Of a stretch of DNA of 34,823 bases, positions 26,666 to 34,823 are shown one piece after another. Source of the stretch: Phaeovulum veldkampii DSM 11550 (lineage in GTDB: Bacteria > Pseudomonadota > Alphaproteobacteria > Rhodobacterales > Rhodobacteraceae). A program made the translations under genes and the position numbers. The notes below the pieces were generated by a model that saw only the letters and a program-made list of their open reading frames with translations, did not search any database and was not told the DNA's origin. The stretch spans positions 1-34,823 of the forward strand of contig NZ_PZKF01000030.1 in NCBI RefSeq assembly GCF_003034995.1, given 5' to 3'. How positions within the stretch are numbered: position 1 is the first letter of the stretch; the number at the start of each line of letters is the position of its first letter.

Positions 26666-27780
26666 TCCAGCCCCGCGGCCCGGCGTTCGGCGGCATAGGC
26701 GGCATAGGCGGGTGACGCGGCAAAAGCCGCCTGCAACCCCTGCCCCAACGCCTTGCCGATCAGCGCCTCAAAGCCGTAGGTGCACAATTCGCCCAGCGGC
26801 AGGCGGGCAAAGGCGGGTTCGGGGCGCAGGCGCGACAGGTGGCGGATTTCAGCCATGATCTCGATCACGCCGGGCAGGGTTTGGGCGTCGGCGATGCCGA
26901 TCAGGCCGTAAACCAGCGCCGTCAGCCCGTGCATCGTGTCGGGATACATCGCCACCCGCGCCCGCGCCCCGGTCTCCAGCATCGCCGTGACCTGCACGGT
27001 CGCTGCGATTTCATCGGCAATCAGCGCAAATTCGGCCGCCACCGCCTCGCCCACCGTGCCCGCGATCATGATGTCGCGCAGCCGCCGGTCGGGGACGGTG
27101 GCCAGGATCGTGGACACCCGCGCCCAGGATCGCGGCGTGCAGGCGATCATCTGGCCCCGGCGCAGCGCCTCTTCGGTGGTTTCCAGCAGGTCGGGCCGGG
27201 TGCGGATGAAGGCCGTCACCGCCGGATGCAGCCCGTTGGGAATGGCATAGCGCGCAAGCCAGTCGTTCGCCTCGGCCCTGAGCGACAGGTGGATCAGCCG
27301 GTCCGACAGCGCGGTGCCCATCTCATAGGCCACGGCGCCATCCTCGACCCCGTTGCCCGCCGCCACGATGAAGGTTGCGGCTGGCAGCAGGTGCCGTCCC
27401 ACCCGGCGTTCCTGCAACAGGCCGTAAACGGTGGGTTGCAGCGCCGGGGCGGCGGCGGTCAATTCATCCAGAAACAGGATCGCAGGGTGGTCTGGATCGT
27501 CGGGCAGATCCTCGGGGCGATACCAGACGGTGCGCTGGCCTTCGTGGTCGTAATAGGGCAAGCCGCGCAGATCCTGCGGCTCGATCGTCGTCAGCCGCAG
27601 GTCGAACAGCCGCGCGCCGGTGCTGCGGGCCAGTTGCGCCACGATCTCGGTTTTGCCGATGCCGGGGCGGCCATGCAGCATCCACGACGCCGTCATCCGC
27701 CCCGCCGCCTGCGCCTGCCAGCCATGCAGCAACACATCGAATGCCTCGCCCGCCGACACCGGCCGCGTGTTCACGCTCAT
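26662..27780 (-). CDS. MoxR-type AAA+ ATPase
   Basis: This is a 372-residue single-domain AAA+ ATPase. Walker A is GRPGIGKTE (after TASWMLH), Walker B is AILFLDELTAA, the sensor-1 Asn is in FIVAAGNGVEDGAV, and an Arg-finger candidate lies in MGTALSDRLIHLSL. The C-terminal helical region ends AAYAAERRAAGLE. I chose the ATG at 27780 because GGGAGAGGCGGG precedes it; the open frame extends 18 codons further without support. It is the first gene of a two-gene operon with the VWA protein, whose MIDAS site fits the MoxR-VWA chaperone pattern. Confidence 0.9.
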   Translation of the reverse strand: MSVNTRPVSAGEAFDVLLHGWQAQAAGRMTASWMLHGRPGIGKTEIVAQLARSTGARLFDLRLTTIEPQDLRGLPYYDHEGQRTVWYRPEDLPDDPDHPAILFLDELTAAAPALQPTVYGLLQERRVGRHLLPAATFIVAAGNGVEDGAVAYEMGTALSDRLIHLSLRAEANDWLARYAIPNGLHPAVTAFIRTRPDLLETTEEALRRGQMIACTPRSWARVSTILATVPDRRLRDIMIAGTVGEAVAAEFALIADEIAATVQVTAMLETGARARVAMYPDTMHGLTALVYGLIGIADAQTLPGVIEIMAEIRHLSRLRPEPAFARLPLGELCTYGFEALIGKALGQGLQAAFAASPAYAAYAAERRAAGLE

Positions 27781-27881
27781 CCCGCCTCTCCCTGTCTCAT
27801 GCTCCCATCCTAGGGCGCCCAGCCGCCACGGCAAGCGGCGCTGCGGCGGCAGCGTGTCGGTCTGGCGGGGCGGGCCAGCCG

Positions 27882-30446
27882 CTAGACCAGCGGCGCCCGC
27901 GGTTTGCGGCCGCGCAGGATGTAGGCGATGGCCTGCAACACGATGCCGTTGGTGTTGATGTCGGTATAATCGGTCATCGACTGGCCGCTGGCGGCATAGA
28001 TGCCGGGCGAGAGGCCGCCATCAGCCACCCGGATGCGGGGGCGGACATGGTCCAGCAAGGCGGCGGAATAGCCACCGGGCCGGATCGCCGACCACAGATA
28101 GGCGGCCTTGGTGTTGATCACCTCGGCCTTGCGGCGGAACGCCTCGGTCTGAAAGGCGGCATCGGCTTGCAGCACCGTCATGCCCCAGCGGTTGCGGACA
28201 TCGTCGATCCGAAGGCCGTGGTAGGCAAACCAAGGCGGGCTATCCAGAACGGTTTCCGACACCGCATGAAACACGCCGCTCTGCGCATGGGCGCGGCGCT
28301 GCGCGGAATACAGCACATCTGCCAGCACCGCCGAGGGCGCTGACAGCCCCATCTCGACCGCCTCCAGCAGCAGCGGCTCGGCCCCCAAAAGACCCAGCCA
28401 CGCCGCGCGCGACAGAACCTGCATCTGCCCGTCGGTCCCGGTTTCGACAGGCGGAAGATCGTAGGGGGACTGCGCGGCAATGCCCCAGCCCCCCAGCGCA
28501 CGGGCGCCATAATGGCTGCACTGCGACCGGAACGTGTCTTCCAGCCGACCGCTGGTGACCGAATACAGATGCCCGCCCCGGACCATCGGCGCGATGTCCC
28601 AGCCCGCCACCAGCCCCGCCGCCAGCCCCGTGGTCAGCGGATGGGCCTCGAACTCGCGCAGCACGCTCAGCAGGCGGATGGTGTCATAGGCGTTGAAATC
28701 GGCCGTCACCACCGCCTTGCGGTCGGTCGCAATCTCGCTGGGGGGCAGGCGGTGGCCGTTGAGCGTGATGACCGGCAGCGCGCCAAGGATCGTCTCGACC
28801 CGCGCGACAAACGACACATCGTCGATCAGCCCCAGTTCATGCGCCGCCATCACCCCGCCCAGCAGCGAGGCCAGATCCCACATCGTCAGCACCCGGTAGC
28901 TGGAGGTCCAGATGCCGGCAAAAAACACCGTGGCCGGACACAGGCCAGTGACCGGTTCGGTCATGGTGTCGATGAAGCGCCAGGCCTGACGGGCATCGTC
29001 CAGCAGCAGCGCCGCCTCGGATTCGGGGTCGGGCAAGATCGGCGTGGGCGTAGCCGCCATATCGGCCCGCATCTCGCGCAGCAGCGCCAGCGCCGGGTCT
29101 GCGGGTGCGATACGGTCGGCAAACTGCGGCAGCGTGGCAAGCCGCGTGGCATCGCGGGCGTTGAGGTCTTGCAGCATCTGCACCAGCGCGGCCCGCGGCG
29201 CGGGCGCGGCATAGGCTGCCGCCGTCACCCCCAGAACGATGTCGCGGGTGATATCCAGCGCCGCCAGACGCGCCGCGGCGTCTGGCGCGCCATCCAGCGT
29301 CAGCGCGTCGCGCAGATGAAACAACCCGTTGCCATCCATCCCCAGGGGCGCCTCGGGGGTGCGATGCAGCACCAGCCGCAACCCTGCCTCGGCCAGACGG
29401 GCGGTGGTGCCGGGGTCGGGGTCGCCCCGCAGGCAATCGGTGCCGCTGTCGGTCAGCCGGGCCGCCCACTCAGGCACGGTCAGCCCCGGTTCCGGCACCA
29501 GCGACAGGCACAGCGGCGGCGCCCCGGCGCCCGCCACCGAATAGGCGACCCCGGCGGCATCCAGCGCCTGCGTCAGCGCGGCAAAGCCCTGCACGGCGTC
29601 GGGCGGCGGCGGGTCGATCAGGATCAGGCACGCCCGATCCTGGGCCTGTTCGAACCAGACCACATGCTCGCGCGGCGACATCACAAAGGCCAGCCCCGCC
29701 GCAATCTGTGCGTCGATCAGCAAAGCCAGCGCCTCGGCCCGGTGGCCGATCTCGGTTGCCGACAGCGCGCCGATGCCCTCCAGCGACAGCACGATCTGCA
29801 CCAGCCCTGACGCCGCGCCATCGCCGCCGATCCACTTGGCCAGCGGCGGCGGCCCATCGACCAGCCGGTGCCGCGCGCCGCCGCGCATGCAGACCGCGTT
29901 GGTCTGGCACGCAACCGACGCCGTGGGCACCAGCCCCTGATCCAGCAGCAGCACGTTGCGAAAGCCGGCCGTGCGCACCGCATCAAAGCCAAACTCTTGC
30001 CCGGCGCTGGTCGGCGTGGCGATCGACACCGGAACCGGCAGCGCCACCTTGGGGTCGCGCCGGGCAAGCCCCGCCTCAAAGCCTGCGCGCGCCCGGCTGG
30101 CAGCCCGGCTTTGAAAATAGCCCGTCGCCGCGCCCAGATCGGCAGCCCAGGCGACCGGCTCGCCCAGGCCCGGATATTCGGCAAAGAACCTGCACAGAAA
30201 GGTGGCCAGCGCCGGGTCAAAGCTTGCGGCGCCGGGCTTCAGGATCAGCCCTGCGGGAATGCCGCGCTCTACCAGCGGCGCCAGAACTGCGCGCAGATGG
30301 TCTGTGGACAGGCCGGGGGCCAGATCGTCCAGCACCAGCACCAGAGCGCGCGGGTCCGCCCCTGAAGCCCGCGCCGACACCGAAAATGCCGGGCCAAGGC
30401 CCGTTGCGGCCAGAAGTGTCAGAACCGATCGGCGATCAAGGCGCAT
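27882..30446 (-). CDS. Tat-exported DUF3131-domain protein, polysaccharide locus
   Basis: From the ATG at 30446 the product has 854 residues. It starts MRLDRRSVLTLLAATGLGPA, a twin-arginine signal peptide, so it is exported folded. The first 250 residues after the signal (ALVLVLDDLAPGLSTDHLRA onward) resemble a divergent polysaccharide-deacetylase-like barrel; this is a weak call. Residues from about 490 to the end form a DUF3131 (glucoamylase-like alpha-barrel) domain: TSSYRVLTMWDLASLLGGVM, VTADFNAYDTIRLLSVLREF and the terminal TDYTDINTNGIVLQAIAYIL. DUF3131 proteins occur next to cyclic-glucan and exopolysaccharide genes. The gene diverges from the synthase/deacetylase fusion across a shared A/T-rich region, so I infer a role in processing the same polymer. 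A GTG start at 30482 is possible but would bury the Tat motif. Confidence 0.85.
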   Translation of the reverse strand: MRLDRRSVLTLLAATGLGPAFSVSARASGADPRALVLVLDDLAPGLSTDHLRAVLAPLVERGIPAGLILKPGAASFDPALATFLCRFFAEYPGLGEPVAWAADLGAATGYFQSRAASRARAGFEAGLARRDPKVALPVPVSIATPTSAGQEFGFDAVRTAGFRNVLLLDQGLVPTASVACQTNAVCMRGGARHRLVDGPPPLAKWIGGDGAASGLVQIVLSLEGIGALSATEIGHRAEALALLIDAQIAAGLAFVMSPREHVVWFEQAQDRACLILIDPPPPDAVQGFAALTQALDAAGVAYSVAGAGAPPLCLSLVPEPGLTVPEWAARLTDSGTDCLRGDPDPGTTARLAEAGLRLVLHRTPEAPLGMDGNGLFHLRDALTLDGAPDAAARLAALDITRDIVLGVTAAAYAAPAPRAALVQMLQDLNARDATRLATLPQFADRIAPADPALALLREMRADMAATPTPILPDPESEAALLLDDARQAWRFIDTMTEPVTGLCPATVFFAGIWTSSYRVLTMWDLASLLGGVMAAHELGLIDDVSFVARVETILGALPVITLNGHRLPPSEIATDRKAVVTADFNAYDTIRLLSVLREFEAHPLTTGLAAGLVAGWDIAPMVRGGHLYSVTSGRLEDTFRSQCSHYGARALGGWGIAAQSPYDLPPVETGTDGQMQVLSRAAWLGLLGAEPLLLEAVEMGLSAPSAVLADVLYSAQRRAHAQSGVFHAVSETVLDSPPWFAYHGLRIDDVRNRWGMTVLQADAAFQTEAFRRKAEVINTKAAYLWSAIRPGGYSAALLDHVRPRIRVADGGLSPGIYAASGQSMTDYTDINTNGIVLQAIAYILRGRKPRAPLV

Positions 30447-30536
30447 CTTGTCTTTCGTCACGGGGGCCGACGCCAGATGCACGGCCTGTCAGAACCAGAC
30501 GGTAAAGGAACAAGTGCTGAAATCAATGTTGTTTAG

Positions 30537-30554
30537 GACTATCGCTCGACTATC
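30537..30554. promoter_or_regulatory. Direct repeat in the divergent polysaccharide promoter region
   Basis: GACTATC occurs at 30537-30543 and 30548-30554, eleven bases apart (one helical turn). The stretch is the most A/T-rich of the locus and lies between the DUF3131 gene (minus) and the synthase fusion (plus). It is a candidate operator for both; no regulator is known. Confidence 0.3.
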
Positions 30555-30647
30555 ACGACGATTAACATAAGAAAAAGTTGTGAACCGCCCAGACGAAACA
30601 TTCCGTCGGCGTGCCGCCGCGCCAGATGCCCGACAGGGGGGTGCCGC

Positions 30648-33600
30648 TTGCCAAGCCACCGGCCTGACCAGAGGCCAGATCACCTCAAGGCCGGGCCTGC
30701 CGCCACGTCTGCGCCGGCCGCAGCGCCTGTCTTTTTTGATCCGGGCCACCGCCGCCGCCTTTTGGTGCGGATCATGGCGGGGCTTGTCACCACAGCCGCC
30801 CTGCTGTGGCTCGCCGGATTTGGGCTGAGCGTGTATCTTGTCGAAAAGCTGCCGGGCCTGTCGCCCCGCCTTGAGGCCGTCACCGAGGATGGGGGGGGGG
30901 CTGTTCGGCCCGGCCCTGACAGTGCCGCGGGGCCAGCGCGCAGTGATGACGCCGGCGCCCGCCTGCGTCGGTGCGCCGCTTGCATCGGGCGATCTGCTGC
31001 CCGCTGCGGAATCGCCTCGGATATTCGCGCATTTCCTGCCGTGGAGCCCCGAGGCGCTGGCAGGCGTCGGTCAGGCCTGCGGACATATCGGAACCGTGCT
31101 GCCCGAACTGTTCCGGCTTGATCGGGACAGCGCCCGAATTGCCGCCCTGATGCCAGAGGCTGATCCTGCGCGACTGCGCATGGCGCTGGGGCTGACAAAC
31201 ACGACAACGGCGATCATGCCGGTGGTGCTGATGGATCTGGGCGCCCGCGCCGCCACCGACGCGCCGATTCTGGACGATCCCGCGCTGCGCGACCGGATCG
31301 TGCAAGACCTTGCTGGCCAGTCAGCGCGGCACGGGTTTGCGGGGCTGTGCCTGCAACCCTACAACCTGAGCGCCGCCGATGTACCCGGCCTTGCCGCCCT
31401 GCTGTCAGACCTGTCGGTGGGGCTGTCCGGGGCGGCCCTGTCCTGTCTGGTCAGCGGGGCCGATGATGATCTGTGGCGCGACCCGGCGCTTGTCGCTGCC
31501 GCCGACCGCGTCGTGCTGCGGGCCTTCCGCGATCTTGACACCAGCGACCTGCCGCAACCGCTGGCACCGCAGGCGTGGTTTGCCGCGCTGATCGACGCGG
31601 CGGTGGACACCATCAGTGCCGACAAGCTGATCGTGGCCCTGGGCGGCTTTGGCTATGACTGGGTGTCGGGCAACGCGACACCGGTCCCGATCACTTATGC
31701 CGAGGCGATGCACCTTGCCGCACGCCCCGGCGGGCGGATCGACCTTGCCCCCGAGGTGCTGAACACCAAGATCGCCGCCGTCGATGCCGCGCGCCGGCTG
31801 CACCGTATCTGGATGCTGGACGCGGTGTCGGCCCACAATCAGCTAGCGGTTCTGGCGCAGCACGAAGTTGCGGGTGTGGCGCTGTGGTCAGTGGGGGGCG
31901 AAGATCCCGGCCTGTGGCCCCTGCTGGATCGCAAGGGCGCGATTGCGGCCGGAACGCTGGAACAGGTCTCGCTGGCCGAAGACGTGATCTACGAAGGGAT
32001 AGGGCCGCTCTACCGGCTTGCGTCCGGGGCGGTGGCGGGGAAACGCGACTTGCTGCGCGACCCCGACAGCGGGCTGATCACCGGCCAGAATTACACCCGC
32101 ATCCCCCAGCCCCATGTGATCGAACGCTTTGGCCCGCCCGGCGCCGATGAAATCGTGCTGTCATTCGATGACGGGCCAGACCCGCGATTCACCCCCGCCA
32201 TTCTTGACATCCTGCGAGACAAGCAGGCGACAGCGACGTTTTTCCTGCTGGGGCGCAATATCATCCGCCACCCCGAAATCGCCCGCCGGATCGTGGCCGA
32301 GGGCCATGAATTCGGCTCGCACAGCTTCTTTCATCCCGACATGGCGCGCACGACCGTCGCCCGGATGCAGATGGAACTGAACGCGCTGCAACGGCTGCTG
32401 GTCAGCACAACCGGCCGCGGCACGATGCTGTTCCGCCCGCCCTACGGGCGCAGCGAGGGGCCGCTGACGGCCGCCGAAGTGCGCCCGCTGACCGTGACCG
32501 ATGCCGCCGGATACATCACCGCGGGCGGCGACATCGTGCCCCCTGACTGGACCGGCCTGAGCGCCGAACAGATCGTGGCGCTGGTGATGGCCGAGGTGGG
32601 CACCGCTGGAACGGGGGGCAAGGTCATCATCCTGCACGACGCCGGTGGCGACCGCTCGGCCACGGTCGCGGCGCTGCCCGTGCTGATCGACCGGCTGCGG
32701 GCGGGCGGGTTTCGCATCGTGCCGATGTCCGCGCTGCTGGGGATGGAGCGCGATCAGGCGATGCCGCCCGCGACCGGCTCGACAGTGACCTTCGACCGCT
32801 ATTCCTTTGCGCTGCTCGCGCAGATGGGGCCATGGCTGGCCTCGATCTTCTGGATCGTGGTGCTGGTCGGACTGGTCCGTTCGGTGAGCATGCTGGCGCT
32901 GGCGTTGTGGCGCGGGCGATGGCGTCCAGACCCCGCGGTAGCTGGCTGGACCCCGCCGGTCACGGTGCTGATCCCCGCCTACAACGAGGAAAAGGTGATC
33001 GCTAGGTCCATCGCGGCGGTGCTGGCCTCGGATTACCCCGATCTGCGGGTGATCGTGATCGACGACGGCTCGTCGGACCGAACGCATGAAATCGCGCTGG
33101 CAGCCCATGGCAACGACCCGCGGGTACAGATATTGCGGCAGCCCAATCAGGGGAAATGGGCCGCGCTGAATACCGCCTACAGCCACGTCACGACCGAGAT
33201 CGTGGTGGCCATCGACGCCGATACGATGATCGCACGCGATGCGATCAGAGGGCTTGTTCCGGCGCTGCGCGACCCTGGCGTTGGCGCGGTCGCGGGCAAT
33301 GTGAAAATCGGCAATCAGACCCGGCTGCTGACCCTGATGCAGACGCTGGAATATGTCACCGCCCAGAACATCGACCGCCGCGCATTCGAGCGGATCGGCG
33401 GCGTGATGGTGGTGCCCGGTGCGATCGGGGCCTGGCGGGTCGAGGCGGTGCGCAAGGCGGGCCTTTACAGCAACGCAACCGTCGCCGAAGATGCCGATCT
33501 GACGGTCGCCGTGCAGCGTGCCGGATACCGGGTGCTGTTTGCCGAAGATGCCATCGCCGTGACCGAAGCCCCCGAAGGCGTGGCAGAACTGATGCGGCAG

Positions 33601-34065
33601 CGCCTGCGCTGGACCTTTGGCATGATGCAGACCGCGTGGAAACACCGCGGCGCCGCGCGCGAGGGGCGGCCGGTTGGTCTGGTCGCACTCCCCGATCTGG
33701 CGCTGTTCGGCATCGGCATGGGCCTGTTGGCACCCTTGGCCGATCTGGTGCTGCTGGGGCTGTTTGCCGACATGGTGGTCAGCCTGACCCTTGGCCTGCC
33801 GGTGCTGGGCAGCCGCCTGCCCGCGCTGATGCTGGCGGGGTATCTGGCGCTGCCCGCGATGGACATTGTCGTGGCCGCAACCGCACTGCGGTTTGAACGC
33901 CGCGAAAGCCTGCTGCTGATCTTGCTGATCCCGCTGCAACGGCTGATCTATCGCCCGCTGCTCTACATCACGGTCTGGCGCGCAGTGCTGCGGGCAACCA
34001 CCGGCCAGATCGCAGGCTGGGGCAAACTTGCCCGCAAGGGCGTCGCGCAATTGCCGGGGCAGTAA
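30648..34065 (+). CDS. GH18-like / NodB deacetylase / GT2 synthase fusion, interrupted at a G10 run
   Basis: This is a membrane polysaccharide synthase with its own deacetylase, of about 1138 residues if repaired. Frame one (from TTG 30648; start uncertain) gives PVFFDPGHRRRLL, a transmembrane helix (IMAGLVTTAALLWLAGFGLS) and TEDGGG. At 30891-30900 ten G residues break the frame; with nine, it continues as LFGPALTVPRG. Next comes a GH18-like barrel lacking catalytic acids (GFAGLCLQPYNLS; WSVGGEDPGLW). The NodB domain follows with SFDDGPD (32161), HSFFHPD (32320), RPPYGR and IILHDAGG. Last is a GT2 domain with PAYNEEK, DDGSSD, DAD, EDAD and QRLRW, followed by C-terminal helices. Families: PgaB/PgaC-like chemistry, poly-N-acetylglucosamine-type polymer (inference). 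Without repair, the second frame could start at ATG 30889, giving a form without the anchor. Confidence 0.85.
30891..30900 (+). repeat. G10 homopolymer inside the synthase fusion gene
   Basis: Ten G residues follow GAGGAT and precede CTGTTCGG. Upstream, the frame coding the signal-anchor helix reads into the run as Glu-Asp-Gly-Gly-Gly. Downstream, the frame coding the GH18/NodB/GT2 domains is shifted by one base. A nine-G run joins the two. It is the longest homopolymer I noticed in the window. Confidence 0.9.
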
Positions 34066-34076
34066 CGCCCCGGCAA
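34051..34076. terminator. Hairpin spanning the stop codon of the synthase fusion
   Basis: TTGCCGGGGC-AGTAAC-GCCCCGGCAA is a perfect 10-bp stem. The TAA stop codon lies in the loop. It stands between this gene and the convergent lipoprotein gene and may terminate both transcripts. Confidence 0.7.
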
Positions 34077-34081
34077 GCCAC

Positions 34082-34690
34082 CTAGAACATCTGGCAGGTG
34101 CTGGCGATCTCGCCGGGGTTCACCGGGTAATCGGGGCGCGGGTTGATCACGACATTCTGCAACGCGGTGATGCGATTCATGCAGGTCTGGGTCGAACCGA
34201 CCGAAACCTTGCCGCCGCCAATGTAGATATCCAGCCACGGATGGCCGCGGTGGCCGGTATGGCACGGCCCGTCCTGCGGGCGGTTGCCGTCGCCGCAGAC
34301 ATCCTCGACGATGGCGTATTTCTGCAACCGTTCGATATAGAAGCGAGTGCCCGGCGCAAAATCCAGCGTCTGTCGCCCACCCTCGATGCGGTGGCCCACG
34401 GCAATCGTCACCGGGTCGGCATAGGTGCCGGTGCCCCCGGCCTTGCGGTGGATCACGGGTTTCGAAATCTCGGCCGATCCAGGGGGGGTGTTGTCCCAAT
34501 AGCTGTAGCCAGTCAGATAGGCGGTAAAGCGCCGCTCGGACGACGACCCGCCACGCGGATCGGTCATCGAAGACACCGACGCCCCGGCAGGCGCCGCAGT
34601 CGCCCGGCTGGATGCCGCCAGATCAATGCAGGAAGCGACAGTCACAGTCGCCACAAGGGCTGCCGCCAGCCCGGAAAGTCGTCTTGCCAT
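34082..34690 (-). CDS. Lipoprotein with 3D / double-psi-barrel-like domain
   Basis: The product has 202 residues with a lipoprotein signal peptide (MARRLSGLAAALVATVTVAS) and lipobox VASC, so the mature N-terminus is Cys21. After a Ser/Gly-rich spacer, the domain begins FTAYLTGYSYWDNTPPGSAE and continues AGGTGTYADPVTIAVG, PGTRFYIERLQKYAIVEDVC and GHPWLDIYIGG. The pattern of small-residue turns with AxG and a late D-C-G-D resembles the 3D/double-psi beta barrel of lytic transglycosylase-like and expansin-like proteins. Four or five Cys in the mature part may form disulfides. A wall- or polysaccharide-binding role beside the exopolysaccharide genes is inference. The last 130 bp of the window hold no supportable gene. 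Confidence 0.75.
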   Translation of the reverse strand: MARRLSGLAAALVATVTVASCIDLAASSRATAAPAGASVSSMTDPRGGSSSERRFTAYLTGYSYWDNTPPGSAEISKPVIHRKAGGTGTYADPVTIAVGHRIEGGRQTLDFAPGTRFYIERLQKYAIVEDVCGDGNRPQDGPCHTGHRGHPWLDIYIGGGKVSVGSTQTCMNRITALQNVVINPRPDYPVNPGEIASTCQMF

Positions 34691-34823
34691 GTCATGCCCA
34701 CCTTAAGGAACGGGGCGCTGTTGCCGCGCCGCTTGTGCGACAGGAACATATACATGAATTGAATTCTGGCTATGGGCGGCGCGGAACTGTGGCGAAAATG
34801 CGCCTATTGCTGAAAACTTTTTG

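Noticed and set aside
34691-34823. Start of a plus-strand gene at the right edge
   Set aside because: The stretch is A/T-richer and promoter-like, but contains no start with a ribosome site that can be followed far enough.

Overview
The window is GC-rich, densely coded DNA of the kind found in Rhodobacteraceae (Alphaproteobacteria, Rhodobacter/Paracoccus relatives). I infer this from several signs. There is a heterotetrameric sarcosine oxidase beta gene, a ccmI-ruvX-DUF1289 cluster, and a class II (B12-dependent) ribonucleotide reductase. The RNase E has an insertion-split S1 domain, and an oligonucleotide element after stop codons (CTTCATCTTGGCC..AAATATCC..CGGGG) looks typical of the group. 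The species cannot be named from the sequence alone.

Layout. 1-3.8 kb: soxB (minus), whose operon partners lie off the left edge, then ccmI, ruvX and a DUF1289 gene (plus), overlapping one another. 3.8-6.0 kb: an ABC-F ATPase and a small secreted protein (minus). 6.1-10.4 kb: ndk, selO, a DMT-family transporter and enolase (plus), a housekeeping run with clear hairpins after ndk and eno. 10.4-11.6 kb: ccdA (minus) and a TusA-like gene (plus) diverge across a short array of 16-bp tandem repeats. 11.6-14.7 kb: rne (minus) with a long leader. 14.9-15.9 kb: a class II cytochrome c and cytochrome b561 (plus). 16.3-20.1 kb: nrdJ (plus), preceded by a NrdR-box-like site.

20.1-20.8 kb is a small islet with direct repeats resembling an insertion-sequence end, a small orphan ORF, and a 157-bp MITE-like element bounded by 17-bp inverted repeats. 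20.8-24.6 kb (all minus): proA, a small membrane protein, a TauE/SafE-like permease that looks internally shortened, two identical tRNA-Asp(GUC) genes behind a good sigma-70 promoter, and a pirin. 24.7-27.8 kb: an unrecognised membrane protein (plus) and a MoxR ATPase/VWA protein pair (minus) with ATGA coupling.

The most unusual part is 27.9-34.7 kb, a cell-surface polysaccharide locus. A Tat-exported DUF3131 protein (minus) diverges from a very large fusion (plus) that carries a transmembrane anchor, a degenerate GH18-like domain, a NodB polysaccharide deacetylase and a GT2 synthase. A small double-psi-barrel-like lipoprotein (minus) follows. The fusion is broken by a run of ten G residues at 30891-30900. 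Nine G would restore one continuous reading frame from the membrane anchor into the enzyme domains. The run is therefore either a sequencing error or a phase-variable on/off (or membrane/soluble) switch for exopolysaccharide synthesis.
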